In this document: positions 46,621-60,200 of the stretch, piece by piece | Numbering within the stretch: position 1 is the first letter of the stretch | How the letters are laid out: each line of letters opens with the position of its first letter | Assembly (NCBI GenBank): GCA_035235625.1 | Contig: CP141143.1 | Coordinates: forward strand, 45,307,178 to 45,371,177 | DNA length: 64,000 nucleotides | DNA from: Saururus chinensis | Lineage: Eukaryota > Streptophyta > Magnoliopsida > Piperales > Saururaceae | Reading direction: 5' to 3' | Notes under the pieces: generated by a model | The model's database searches: none | Told to the model about the DNA's origin: nothing | Seen by the model: the letters and a program-made list of their open reading frames with translations, nothing else | Program-made: the position numbers and the translations under genes

Positions 46621-49600
46621 GTCATGAATGAATATTTAATTATTTCAAATTAATACGTAATTATTTGCTAAGTTCAAAAGAATAAATTAAACGTACTAAA
46701 CGACAAACCAATCAAACCACTTTTGGTCATGTTATAACCTTTTAATCGATTAAAACTGAAGTAAGTTAAAAATTTGCACAAATTGTTATATAGTTTAAAT
46801 TTTAAAGAGACTTCCCCTTTCTTTTTCATGTTCGTAATAATGAATGAAATTATCAAAGTGATTCCACAATTTGATTATTCTTCCTTAGCTTATATAATTT
46901 CATTTCCTTAACTAGATTTAGAAAAAAGCACTGATGCTCGTCACAAATGTATGTTTAATTGTTTGAATTAGTACATACTCATTTGCTAAGTTAAAAAAAA
47001 TGAATAAAATGTGCTAAATGATGAACCAACGGGACCCCATGTGGTCAAGTTATATCCTTTTAATCGATTAAAACCGAAGAAAGTTAAAAATGTGCACAAA
47101 TCATTATATTATTTAAAGTTTAAAGAGACCTCCCATTCTTTTGTTACATTCGTAATAAAAATCAAACAGACAAATTGATTCCACAATTTGACTGTTCTTC
47201 GTTCTCTTATATGATTTTATTCGCTTAACTAGATTTAGAACAAAGTACTAAAGCTCGTAACGAATATATATTTAATTATTTTAAATAACTACATACTCAT
47301 TTGCTAAGTTCAAAATAATAAATTGAATGTACTAAACGACAAACCAATCAACCCACTTTTGGTCAAGTTATATCCTTTTAATTGATTAAACCGAAGTAAG
47401 TCAAGAATCTGTACGGATTGTCATATCGTTTACAGTTTAAAAAGACCTCCCATTCATTTGTTACGTTTGTAATAATGAAACAATATAACAAAGTGATTCT
47501 ACAATTCGACCGTTCTTCCTGAACTTATATGATTTTATTCGATTAACTATATTTAGAACAAAGCACAAAAGCTCCTCATTAATATATATTTAGTTGTTTT
47601 AAATGAGAACGTACTCATTTGCTAAGTTTAAAAGAATGAATTAAACATACAAAACGACGAACCAATCGGACCCCTTTTGGTCAAGTTATATCAGTTTAAT
47701 CGATTAAAACCAAAGTAAGTTAAGAATGTGTATAAATTGTTATATCATTTAAAGTTTAAAGAGACCTTTTATTTATTTATTTTGTTCGTAATAACAAATC
47801 AAAGTGACAATTTGACCACTCTTCTTTAGCTTATATGATTTAATTCGCTTATATAGATTTAGAACAAAGCACCAAAGCTCTTAATGAATGTATATTTAAT
47901 TGTTTTAAAGAATACGTATATATTTGCTAAGTTCAAAAGAATGAACAAATATACTAAACGATGAACCAATCGGACCCCTTTTGGTCATGTTATATCATTT
48001 GAATCGATTAAAACTGAAGTAAGTTAAAAATGTGCAGAAATTGTTATATCGTTTAAAGTTTAAAGAGGCCTCCTATTCATTTGTTACATTCGTAATAATG
48101 AAATAAATTAACAAAGCGATGACACAATTTGACCATTCTTCTTTAATCTATATGATTTCTTTCTCTTAACTAGATTTAAAACAAAGCACTAAAGTACGTC
48201 ACGAATGTATATTTAATTCTTTTAAATTAATACGTACTCATTTTCTAAGTTCAAAAGAATGAATTAAATGTACTAAATGACGAACCAATCGGGGCCCTTT
48301 TGGTCAAGTTATATATTTTTGATCGATTAAAACCAAAGTAAGTTAACAATGTACACAAATCGTTGTATTGTTTAAAGTTTAAAGAGTCTTCTCATTCATT
48401 TATTACATTCGTAACAAAGTGATTGTCACGACCCGGATTTTTAAAAGCCTTTCTGAAATCGCAAGAACGGCAATCATGAGAAATTTGTTTTCTTTTAAAT
48501 ACAAAATAAACCATTAGATTAAATATCTAGGTCATGATAACTAGGGTTCACAAATACGAATATCAAATAATATGATATTATTACACGTCTCAAAATTTAA
48601 TAGGAACAACTCATCCATCTAAGTATAAGGTCGTTATCAGTTTGAAAATAAATAACTAAGTTCACTCTCACACTAAAGATACACTACGTACCATAATTGT
48701 AGAAATGGGGAACTTCATCCTGTGCTCGCCTCCTAGTCTCACTTGTCGCCGCCTAGAGAATCTGCAACCAACCAAAGCCAAACCAAACAACCACACTAAC
48801 AACAATGGAACCTCTCTGCCTTTTGGAGAAAAGCTTCAAAGGACAAAAGGTTTTATTAATGTTTTTTGGATCGGTCCAACATCACCCGATATTAGTTGCC
48901 TACGTACTCATTAGACAACATCTCCAATGTTTCCAACAAGATTGGATCCATACGTAGTTCTGCCTAAAACTACACTATACTAAGAAGCATAGCATCACAC
49001 ATGCAATGATTAAGTATTTTAAAGCAACCTACATTTTATGCAAGTCCTTTAATCATTCCACTTGTCTAATTACTAAGAAATGTAAAACAGTGCTATTAAT
49101 TATGTCACTACCCTTGTTCAATAGTTAATACTAATATCCTGCAAATAGTACCACATGAGGTAATATACAGAGTAATGATTATCAAATAAACCACACTCCC
49201 AAACTAGCAACTAATGCAAACTTAAACAACTCAACTAATATCTACATCGTTCAGAAAACAACTCATTATTGTTATCTAAAAAACCGACTCCCATTCACAA
49301 AGAGTATTGCACACTTGCAGAGAAATCCTAACATCCCTAGGGATCCACTTAGATCAGCCATGGGTTTAGAGATGCAGGTACCAACTGTGCTCATGGACAC
49401 ACTGGCCGAAGGTAGATGAGCCTTCCATGATGCTCAAAAACCTAGTTTGCGCATTTGCAGGGAGCCAAAGTCCCAACGGAGCAGAGACCACAAAGGCTTG
49501 AAAGAATACCTCCATGGCTATTACTATGATTTAACAAAATGCTAAATGGACGTATGACTTAATGTATACAAATATTTAATACTAAACATATCCTATCATG

Positions 49601-49827
49601 CATGCAACCGACTCTCAAGATTGGCAAGATAATAGGAAGATTTAGGGCTTAAACATGTGCACAAATCAACATGACAATGACTCAGACTTATGCTGAGATG
49701 AACTGACCAATTCAACAATTTAATGAAAAAGATTTGGGGCTGAGGTGAACATCTCAAGTCAGCCACCTAAGATGACAAATTCAGGCTGATACAACCATAA
49801 ACATTCAACTTAAGGTACATCATAATC

Positions 49828-49944
49828 AAGGCTAAAATTGAAGGACATCATAAGCTGAATTTTAGAGACATCTCAAGCTGAAATTCAAAGACAACATAGG
49901 CTGAAATTCAGAGGCTTCTTAGGGTGAGATTCAGAGACTCAATA
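49828..49944 (+). repeat. 23-bp minisatellite in the 3,057-bp element
   Basis: AAGCTGAAATTC-type units start at 49852, 49875, 49898 and 49921, with a diverged unit before at about 49,828. Confidence 0.75.
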
Positions 49945-50131
49945 AGCATGAATACATCATGAATTAGGACTCAAAAATTAAGGATTCAGTCTGTAAGATT
50001 ACAACCTAAATCAAAGTTGAGAATCAAGTATTAGATAGGCAATAATGCAACCTAAACTAGGGCTGAAATTTAAGTATTCTCTCAGCATGATTACAACATA
50101 AACAAAGGCTAAGAATTTGGTATTAATTTGG

Positions 50132-50318
50132 CCAAAGTAGAGCCTAAAAGAAGGCTGCAAAATAAGGATCTAAATAATCAAAAGTAGAGCCTAAACCAAG
50201 GCATCAAATCAGGAATTTAATTGACCAAAAGTATGGCATAAAGTAAGGCCACAAATCAGGGATTAAATTGGCCAAAGTATGGCCTAAAGTAAGGCCACAA
50301 ATTAGGGATTAAATTCAG
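50132..50318 (+). repeat. 47-bp minisatellite, four units
   Basis: Units start at about 50132, 50178, 50225 and 50272, each with CCAAAGTA-GGCCTAAA and AAGGCCACAAAT-like text; the last two are nearly identical. Confidence 0.8.
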
Positions 50319-51480
50319 CAAAGTTTATGACCAAATTATGGATAATAAACATGACTAGAATCAGAATCATTCATGCCTAACATAGGGCTAAGATAGATGA
50401 CAAAAATCAATAACATGCTTGCATGTATTAAGGCTAATCTCCTTGACAAAAATCAGAATCATGCATGCACAATTCAGCCATATAAACAAGAGATAAAATC
50501 AAATAATTCAAAACAAGTAGAGGCTAATTCATGACATCAAAAAGCCCCCTAGAACCAAGCTGAACTATGGCTGAAATATATCTATCAAAATCTCATGCTC
50601 AAGGGTGTAAAAAAGAAGCACCTACTTGTACCAATTTGTCCCCAAAGCTCCTAGCCCTTTCTCCTACGCCTCTAGGCCTTGAATTCAATCCAAATATGGC
50701 TACTTTGTGCCTTCTAAAGCTGTTGGTTATAGAGGTCCTTGATGAGAGAAGGAAGAGGAAGGAAGAGATGGAGAAAAGGGAGGCTACCTCTCTTTCAGCT
50801 CTTGGGTGCCCTCCCCCTCTAGGACTCTCCCATCCTTAGTTACAATCCCGGAATCCCAATCTCTGCTCCATTACAAATAGGAAACCAGCCCGCATATATG
50901 CTCAAAACAGGCCCAAAAGAGTCCTAACCCAACTACATATATAGCTGATCCCTCCTTTTAAGTTTTTCCACCTCTCCTAGCACTCCTTAGACTCCTACTT
51001 CAGCTTGAAGTCCTCTGCTCGCATGCTATCTCATCTCAGCAATGTTTTGGCTGCATCCACTTCTTACTTGGAGTCCTTGTCTCACTAGGACTCTCTCCCT
51101 CTTTCAATTCCTAGTTCTTTTAGGACTTCTAATTCCTAATACGTTTTAGGACTCCTAATCCTAGTACGTTTAGGACTCCTAACTCCTAGTATGTTTAGGA
51201 CTCCCAACACTTAGTACGTTTAGGACTTCCATCCACCTCGGGTAAATGGGCCCTCCGCGATATGTTCAACTTCCAACGGTTGTATCTCCCTCATCCAAAC
51301 TCCGATTCGCGCATTCTTGATGGCATTTCAAAGCTTTGTTTGTCTATTTTCTAACTACATAGGTTTTAGTCTTCACTTCTAACTTATGATCAATTTATTC
51401 TTACAAGAAAGTCAAGAGGTCCAACACCCTAATCCTCATGTGGTTGACATCGGGAATTTAGAAAAATCCCGGATATTACA

Positions 51481-53110
51481 GTTATTCCATAATTTGATCA
51501 TTCTTTATTAGCTTTAATGATTTAATTTACCTAACTAGATTTTGAAATAAGAACCAAAGCTCGTCACAATTGTATATTTAATTATTTTAATTATCGAATT
51601 AAGTGAAGAATGTGCACAAATTATTATATAATTTAAAGAGGCTTCTCATTCATTTATTATGTAAGTAATAATGAATCAAATTGAGAAAGTGATTCCATGA
51701 TTTGACTGTTCTTCCTTAGCTTATTTAATTTTATTCGCTTAACTAGATTTATAAACTATGCACCAAAGCTCGTAACAAATATATATTTAATTGTTCTAAA
51801 AAAATACATACTCATTTACTAAGTTAGAAAGAATGAATCAAACATACAAAACGACGAACCAATCGGACCCCTTTTGGTCAAGTTATACCCTTTTGATCTA
51901 TTAAAACCGAAGTAAGTTAAGAATGTGCCCAAATCGTTATATCATTTAAAATTTAAAAAGACCTTTAATTCATTTGTTACGTTCGTAAGAATGAATCATA
52001 TTGACAAAGTGATGCCACAATTTGACCGTTCTTCCTTAATTTATATTATTTCTTTCCCATAACTAGATTTAGAACAAAACACTAAAGCTTGTCATGAATA
52101 TACATTTAATTATTTTAAATTAATAAGTACTCATTTTTTAAGTTTGAAATAATGAATTAAACTTACTAAATGAAAAACCAATCGGACATCTTTTGGTCAA
52201 TTAAAATTTAAGTTAAGAATGTGAATAAATTGTTATAGCGTTTAAAGTTTAAAGATTCCTCTCATTCATATGTTACATTCGTAATAACGAATCAAATTAA
52301 CAAAGTGATTCCACAATTTAACAATTCTTCATTAGCTTTTATGATTTCATTCGCTTAACGAAATTTCAAAATAAGAACCAAAGCTTGTCATGAATATATT
52401 TAATTATTTTAAATAAATACGGACTCATTTACTAAGTTCGGAATAATAATTAAATGTGCTAGACGACAAACCAATCGGACCACTTTTGGTCAAGCTATAT
52501 CCTTTTGATTGATTAAAACTAAAGTCTATTTAGAATGTGCACAAATCATTATATCCTTTAAAGTTTAAAGAGACCTCTCATTCATTTATTACGTTCGTAA
52601 TAACGAATCAAATTAATAAAGTGATACCACAATTTGACCCTTCTTCCTTAATTTATATGATTTAATTTGCTTAAATAGATTTAGAACAAATCACTATAGC
52701 TCGTCATGAATGGAATTTTAATTTTTTTTAATAAATATATATTCATTTACTAAGTTCATAAGAATGAATTAAATGCACAAAATAATGAACAAATCGGACC
52801 ACTTTTGGTCAAGTAATATCCTTTAATGGATTAAAACTGAAGTAAGTTAAGAATGTGCATAAATCATTATAATATTTAAAGTTTAAAGAGACTTCCCATT
52901 AATTTGTTACATTCTTAAAAACATTCGATCATTTGTAGTTTAAAGAGACCTCCCATTAATTTTTTACGTTCTTAATAAGGAATAAAATTTACAAAGTGAT
53001 TCCACAATTTGACATTTCTTCTTTAACTTATATAATTTTATTCGTTTAACTAGATTTAGTGCAAAACATGAAAAGCTCATCATGAATGTATATTTAATTG
53101 TTTGAAATAA
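51481..53110 (+). repeat. Satellite array block C, part 2
   Basis: About five subfamily-2 monomers continue from the interrupted one at 48,423. The run ends at the CACTA insertion; the same monomer resumes at 57,245. A diverged, partly duplicated stretch lies at 52,900-52,950. Confidence 0.9.
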
Positions 53111-53123
53111 CACTACAACAAAA
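53111..53123 (+). repeat. Left terminal inverted repeat of the CACTA element
   Basis: CACTACAACAAAA, followed at once by the first TAGCGACG motifs. Confidence 0.95.
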
Positions 53124-53661
53124 AAGACTTATAGCGACGCATTTATATGTCGCTAATAGCCTTCTAAACGTCGCTAATGATTATTAGCGACGCAAAAAAA
53201 ACGTCGCTATAAGCGTAAAAAAAATTAGAGTCGCTACTGCCTATTAGCGACGTATACCAAAAAACGTCGCTAATAAACCTTTTAGCGACGCATATAAATA
53301 CGTCGCTAATAAAAAACATATGTCGTTAATGACTGATTATTAACGACGATAATATATACATCGTTAAAAAAAATTTATTTTTAAAAAAATAAAAAATAAA
53401 TTATTAGCCAGGCATAATTATATGCGTCGCTAATAATTCGTTATTAGCGACCCGTTTTAAGTGTCGCTATGATAAAAAATATTTTTTTACAAAATAAAAT
53501 TGCATGTATTAGCGACGCTTTGGAAGCGTCGCTATTAATACGTGTTTTAGCGACGTATCTAATAGCGACGTATATTACTATACGTCACTATTAGTATTTT
53601 ATTTTAATTATATTTTTTCATTTTAAAAATAAGAAAAAATTTTAAAAAATCAAAATAAAAT

Positions 53662-54195
53662 TCTCTCACCCTCCCTCTCTTCCCTCCCCTATCCCCTCTC
53701 TCTCCCCTCCCCTCTCCTCTCCTCTCTCTCTCTCCCCTCTCCTCTCTCCTCCCTCCCTCTCCCCCCTCTCTCCTCTCTCTCTCTCTCCTCCCTCTCCTCT
53801 CTCTATCTCCTCTCTCTCTCCTCCTCCCTCTCCTCTCTCTATCTCCTCTCTCTCTCCTCCCTCTCCTCTCTCTATCTCCTCTCTCTCTCCTCCCTCTCCT
53901 CTCTCTATCTCCTCTCTCTCTCCTCCTCCCTCTCCTCTCTCTATCTCCTCTCTCTCTCCTCCCTCCCTCTCTCCCCTCTCTCCTCTCTCCTCTCTCCTCC
54001 CTCTCTCTACCCTCTCTCTCTCCTCCCTCCCTCTCTCCCCTCTCTCTCTCTCTCTCTCCTCCCTCCCCCTCCCCCTCTCTCTCTCTCTCTTCTCCCTCCT
54101 CTCTCTCTCCTCCCTCTCCTCTCTCTCTCCCCCTCTCTCCTCTCTCTCTTCTCCCTTCTCTCTCTCTCCTCACTCTCTCCATCTCCTCTCTCTAT
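53662..54195 (+). repeat. CT-rich block 1 of the CACTA element
   Basis: Nearly pure C/T on the plus strand with an internal repeat of about 40-50 bp (CTCTCTCTATCTCCTC recurs at least five times between 53,800 and 53,960). The Arg/Glu-rich frame on the other strand is a by-product. Confidence 0.9.
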
Positions 54196-54218
54196 TTTAT
54201 ATTTTTTATTTAAAAATA

Positions 54219-54221
<3 letters not shown>

Positions 54222-54256
<35 letters not shown>
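54222..54256 (+). repeat. (TA)n microsatellite
   Basis: A run of about 16 TA units directly precedes a TTAGCAACGTATA hairpin arm. Confidence 0.9.
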
Positions 54257-54257
<1 letters not shown>

Positions 54258-54466
54258 CAACGTATAACGATATACGTCGCTAATACCTTGAGTATTAGCG
54301 ACGTATAGCCATCTACGTCGCTACTACTTAAGGGTATTAGCGACATATATTTATAAACGTCGTTAATATATTTTTTTGTTTTTTAATTAATTTTAAAATA
54401 TAAATTTTTTAAAAATTTTAAAAAAATTTAGCAAAGATTGAAATTTTTTTAAAAAATTTACTGTTC

Positions 54467-54768
54467 ATCTCCCCCCCCTCTCTCTCCCCCCTCTTTCTCT
54501 CTCCCACTGTCTCTCCTCCCTCTCTCTCCCCCTCTTTCTCTCTCCCCTCTCTCGCTCTCCCACTGTCTCTTCATATCACCTCTCTCTCTCTCTCTCTCTT
54601 CCCTCCCCCTCTCATCTCTCCTCTCTCCTCTCTCTCTCCTCCCTCTCCCTCTCTCTCCTCCCTCTCCCCTATCTCCCCCTCTCGCTCCTCCCCTCTCTCC
54701 TCTCTATCTCCCGCCTCTCTCCTCTCTCCCCCTCCCTCCCTCTCTCTCTCCCCTCTCCTCTCTCCTCT
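54467..54768 (+). repeat. CT-rich block 2 of the CACTA element
   Basis: About 300 bp of C/T-rich sequence followed by CTAATTTCAATTTTTTATAA, the phrase that also closes block 3 and, in similar form, blocks 4 and 6. Confidence 0.85.
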
Positions 54769-55034
54769 AATTTCAATTTTTTATAATTTTTTATTTTAAA
54801 AAAATTAATTTTAAAAATAAAAAAGTAAAATAAATTAAATACTAATAGCGACGTATAGAAATATACGTCGTTATTGTTTGAGCTATTAGCGACGTATAAT
54901 TCTATACGTCGCTAATACATGTCCTAATAGCGACGTATATTCCTATGCGTCGCTATTAATATTTTATTTTAATTATTTTTTTTATTTAAAAAATAAAAAA
55001 AATAATAAAATTTTTTAAAAAATCAAAATGAAAT

Positions 55035-55094
55035 CCTCTAACCCTCCCCCTCTTCCCTCCCCTATCCCCGCTCTCCTCTCTCCTCTCTCCTCTA
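55035..55094 (+). repeat. CT-rich block 3 of the CACTA element (short)
   Basis: About 60 bp of C/T-rich sequence with the same flanks as block 2. Confidence 0.8.
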
Positions 55095-55277
55095 ATTTCA
55101 ATTTTTTATAATTTTTTATTTTTAAAAATTAATTTTGAAAATAAAAAAAACAAATACTAATAGCGACGTATATTGATATACGTCGCTATTAGTACAGGTA
55201 TTAGCGACATATATATCTATACGTAGCTATTTGTATTTTATTTTAATTTTTTTTATTTTAAAAAATAAAAATAAAAT

Positions 55278-55541
55278 TCCTCTCTCCCTCCCTCTCATCT
55301 CTCTATCTCTCTCCTCCCTCTCCTCTCTCTCTCTCTCTCTCCTCTCCTCTCTCTCCGCCCTCACTCCCTCTGTCTCTCCCTGCCCTCTCTCTCTCCTCCC
55401 TTCTCTCTCTCCCCCCTCTCCTCTCTCTCCCTCTCCTCTCTTTCCCTCTCTCTCTCTCTCCCTCTCCTCTCTTTCCCCCTCCTCTCTCTCCCTCTCCTTT
55501 CTTTCCCTCCTTCTCTCTCTCTCTCCCCTCTCCCTCCTCTA
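55278..55541 (+). repeat. CT-rich block 4 of the CACTA element
   Basis: C/T-rich block closed by CTAATTTCA. Open frames on both strands here are low-complexity by-products. Confidence 0.85.
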
Positions 55542-55797
55542 ATTTCATTTTTTTATAATTTTTTAAAATTTTAAAAATTAATTTTGAAAATAAAAAAATA
55601 AAAAAAGTGAATACTAATAGCGACGTATATTTTTATCCGTCACTATTAGTATATGTATTAGCGACGTATAACTACATACGTCTCTAATACATATACTAAT
55701 AGCGACGTATACAAATATACGTCGCTATTAGTATTTTATTTTAAATTAATTTTTTTATATAAAAATTAAAAAAAATTATAAAAACAACAAAATAAAA

Positions 55798-56177
<380 letters not shown>

Positions 56178-56304
56178 ATACATGTACTAATAGCGACGTA
56201 TATAATCCTATACGTCACTATTAATATTTTATTTTAAATTAATTTTTTTTATATAAAAAATAAAAAAAATTTAAATTTTTTTAAAAAAACAACAAAATAA
56301 AATC

Positions 56305-56612
56305 ACTCTCTCTTCCCTCCCCCCTCTCCCTCTCTCTTCCCTATCCTATCCTCTCCTCTCTCTTCCCTATCCTCTCCTCTCCCCCTCTCCCTCTCTCTTC
56401 CCTATCCTATCCTCTCCTCTCTCTCCCTCTCTCTTTCCTATCTTCTCCTCTCCTCTCTCTCTCTCTTCCCTCCTCTCTCTCTCTCTCTCTCTTCCCTCCC
56501 CTCTCCCTCTCTCTTCCCTTTCTTCTCTCTCTCTTCCCTATCCTCTCTCTCTCCACCCTCTCCCTCTCTCTCTCTTCCCTCTCCTATCTACCTACACACT
56601 ATCTTTCCTCTA
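56305..56612 (+). repeat. CT-rich block 6 of the CACTA element
   Basis: C/T-rich block with repeated TTCCCTATCCT phrases, closed by CTAATTTTAATTTTTT. Confidence 0.85.
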
Positions 56613-57231
56613 ATTTTAATTTTTTTTATTTTTTAAAATTAATTTTGAAAATAAAAAATAATTAAATAAAAATACTAATAGCGACGTATATCTATATACG
56701 TTGCTATTAGTATTTTATTTTAAATATTTTTTTATTTTTAAAAATAAAAAAATAATAAAATTTTAAAAAAATTAAAATAAAATTTTAATAAAAATAGGTA
56801 GTAGCGATGCATATGACTATGCATCACTACTACTATGAGGTAGTAGCGATGTATAGCCTACACGTCGTTATTAGTTCCTATTTTTTATTTTTTAAAAAAA
56901 ATTGAGAATTATTAGCGACGCTCATATTTAAATGTCGCTACTGTTGAAACTATTAGCGACGTTTGTAAGTATACGCCGTTGATAGTGTTGAAATTTATTT
57001 TTAAAAAAATTAAATATATATCTGTTAGCGACGCTTTTATAAGCGTCGCTAATAACGTGAGTATTAGCGACAGATAAATTCAAGCGTCGCTAATAGACTA
57101 TTATTAGGGACACTTAATATTATGCGTCGCTAATATTTGTCTTTTTTGCGACGGTTTGTTATATGTCGTTATTAGCATATATTAGCGACGCATAGTATTG
57201 CGACGCTTATATAAGCGTCGCTATTACCCAG

Positions 57232-57244
57232 TTTTGTTGTAGTG
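57232..57244 (-). repeat. Right terminal inverted repeat of the CACTA element
   Basis: TTTTGTTGTAGTG, the exact inverse of the left end, preceded by CGTCGCTA motifs. Confidence 0.95.
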
Positions 57245-60200
57245 TAAATACATACTCATTTCCTAAGTTTGAAAGAATGAATCAAACATATTAAACGATG
57301 AACCAATCGGACCACTTATAGTCAAGTTATATCCTTTTGATCGATTAAAACAACACTAAGTTAAAAATGTACACAAATCGTATATCGTTTAAAGTTTAAA
57401 GAGACCTCTTATTCATATTTTACGTTTGTAATATCGAATCGAATTGAAAAACTGATTCTACAATTTGACCGTTCTTTTTTAGCTTATAATTTTATTCGCT
57501 TAACTAGATTTAGAATAAAGCACCAAAGCTCATGATGAATGTATATTTAATTATTTTAAATAAATATACAAAACGACGAACTAATCGGTCTCCTTTTGGT
57601 CAAGTTATATCATTTTGATCAATTAAAACCAAAGTAAGTTAAGAATGTGTACAAATCGTTATATTGTTTAAAGTTTAAAGAGACCACTTATTTATTTGTT
57701 ACGCTCATTATAACGAATCATATTGACAAAGTGATACAACAATTTGACTGTTCTTCCTTAATTTATATGATTTCTTTCTATTAACTAGATTTAGAATAAA
57801 GCACTGAAGCTCGTCACAAATGTATATTTAATTATTTTAAATGAATATGTATTCATTTGCTAAGTTCGAAAGAATGAATCAAATGTACTAAACGACGAAC
57901 CGATCTGACCACTTTTAGTCAAGTTACATCCTTTTGATCGATTAAAACAAAAGTAAGTTAAGAATCTGCACAAATCATTATATTGTTTAAAGTTTTAAGA
58001 GACCTCCCATTCTTATGTTATGTTCATAATAACTAATCAAATTAACAAAGTGCTTCCACAATTTGACCGTTCTTCATTAGCTTTTATGATTTCATTCGCC
58101 TAACTAGATTTAATAAAAGCACCAAAGCTCGTCATGAATGTATATTTAGTTTTTTAAATGACTATGTGCTCATTTGTTAGATTCGAAAGAATAAATCAAA
58201 CGTACTAAATGACTAACCAATCGGACTACTTTTGGTCAAGTTATATCCTTTAAATCAATTAAAACCGAAGTAAGTTAAGATTGTGTACAAATGGTTATAT
58301 TGTTTAAAGTTTAATTAGACCTCTTATTTATTTGTATATTCATAACAACGAATCAAATTGAGTAAGTGATTCCACAATTTGACCGTTCTTCCTTAGCCTA
58401 TATGTTTCAATCGAATAATTACAATTAGAAAAATTTACTAAGGCACGTCATGAGTGGTATATTTAATTATTTTTAAATTAATACATACTCATTTGCTAAG
58501 TTTGAAAAAATTAATCAAACCTACTAAACGGAGAACCAATCAGATCCCTTTTGGTAAATTTATATCATTTTGATTGATTAAAACCGAAGAAAGTTAAGAT
58601 TGTGCATAAATCATTATATCTTTTAAAGTTTAAAGAAACCTCCTATTTATTTGTTACGTTCCTAATAACGAATCAAATTGACAAAGCAATACTACAATTT
58701 GACCATTCTTTCTTAATTTATATGATTTCTTTCCCTTAACTAGATTTAGAAGAAAGCACTGAAGCTCATCACAAATGTATATTTAAGTTTTTTCAATCAA
58801 TACATATTAATTGGCTAAGTTCATAAGAATGAATCAAATACACGAAATGACGAACCAATCAGACTATATTTGGTCAAGTTATATCATTTTTATTGATTAA
58901 AATTGAAGTCCATTAAGAGTTTGTATAAATTGTTATATCATTTAAAATTTAAACAAACCTCCGAATTATTTGACACGTTCATAATAACGAGTCAAATGGA
59001 TAAAATGATTCCACAATTTGACCGTTCTTCCTTAGCTTAGATGTTTTTGTTCGCTTAACTATATTTAGAACGAAGCACCAAATTTCATCATGAATGTATA
59101 TTTACATTATTTTAAATAAATACATTCTAATTTTCTAAGTTCGAAAGAATAAAATAAACGTACTAAATGATGAACCAATCAGACCACTTTTGGTCAAGTT
59201 ATATCAAGTTAATCGATTAAAACCGAAGTAAGTCAAGAATGTGTACAAATTGTTATATCGTTTAAAGTTTGAAGATACCACCCATTCATATGTTGCATTC
59301 GTAATAGTGAATCAAATTGACAAAGTGATTCTCCAATATGACCTTTCTTCATTAAATTTTATGATTTCATTCGCTTAACTAGATTTAGAACAAAGCACCA
59401 AAGCTCGTCATGAATGTATATTTTAATTATTTTAAATGAATACGTACTCATTTACAAAGTTCAAATGAATAAATCAAACGTACTAAACCACGAACTAATT
59501 GGACCACTTTTTAGTCAAGTTATATCATTTTAATCGATTAAAACCGAAGTACCTTAAGAATGCCCACAAATTGTTATATTGTTTAAAGTTTAAATAGACC
59601 TCCTACTCATTTGTTATGTTTGTAATAACAAATCAAATTGACAAAGTTATTCTATAATTTAACAATTCTTCCTTAGTTTATATGATTTTATTCGCTTAAC
59701 TAGATTTAGAAAAATGCACCAAAGCTTGTCATGAATGTATATTTAATTATTTTAAATTGATACATACTCATTTGCTAAGTTCAAAAGAATGAATCAAACG
59801 TGCTAAACGCTGAATTAATTGGACCCCTTTTGGTCAAGTAATTCTTTTTGATCGATTAAAATCAAAGAGAGTAAAGAATACACACAAATCATTATATCAT
59901 TAAATGTTTTAAGAGACCTCCCATTCATTTGTTACATTGGTAATAACGAATCAAATTTCAAAAGTGATTCCACAAATTTGACCGTTTTTCCTTAGCTTAT
60001 ATGATTTCATTCGCTTAACTAAATTTAGAGCAAAGTACCAAAGCTTGTGATGAAGGTATATTTAATTATTTTAAATAAATACATACTCATTTACTAAGTT
60101 CAAAAGAATAAATCAAATGTACAAAATGACAAACAAATCGGACCCTTTTTGAGCGAGTTATATCCTTTTAATCGATATAACCCGAAGTAAGTTAAGAATG

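Larger units (their letters stand above)
42823..48423 (+). repeat. Satellite array block C, part 1, subfamily 2
   Basis: Orientation returns to that of block A. Markers differ: TAGATTTAGAACAAAG, GGACCCCTTTTGGTCAAG, GAAGTAAGTTAAGAATG and CGTAATAACGAATC. Two MITEs lie within. Monomers remain close to 318 bp. Confidence 0.95.
43085..48423 (+). repeat. Higher-order repeat of about 2.8-3.1 kb carrying a MITE, two copies
   Basis: The first copy runs from about 43,085 to 45,850; the second starts near 45,850 and continues past the inserted LTR element to about 51,720. MITE starts are 2,758 bp apart. Shared private variants include CGATTAGAACCAAAGTAAG, CGTTTTTAGTTTAAGGAGAC and TCGTCACAAATGTATGTTTA. 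Offsets grow to about 3,110 (GGGGCCCTTTTGG at 45181 and 48291), because copy two has an extra monomer near 47,240-47,560. Confidence 0.85.
48424..51480 (+). mobile_element. 3,057-bp TG...CA element in the satellite, probable solo LTR
   Basis: It starts TGTCACGACCCGGATTT and ends CCCGGATATTACA, flanked by GTGAT (48419-48423) and GTTAT (51481-51485), a 5-bp duplication with one difference. The satellite continues across it. No primer site, polypurine tract or pol domain is visible, so a long solo LTR is the best reading; a small non-autonomous LTR element is the alternative. TCCGATTCGCGCATTCTTGA near 51,301 is text I associate with plant gypsy LTRs. Two minisatellites lie inside. The open frames at 48,705-48,914 and 50,567-50,839 lack family support. 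The strand is assumed. Confidence 0.7.

Noticed and set aside
48705-50839. Frames at 48,705-48,914 and 50,567-50,839
   Set aside because: Short, isolated, within a probable LTR, and without recognisable domains.
53604-54182. Arg/Glu/Gly-rich open frame of 192 codons on the minus strand
   Set aside because: It is the complement of a CT-rich block; its order of residues follows the simple repeat and there is no family likeness.
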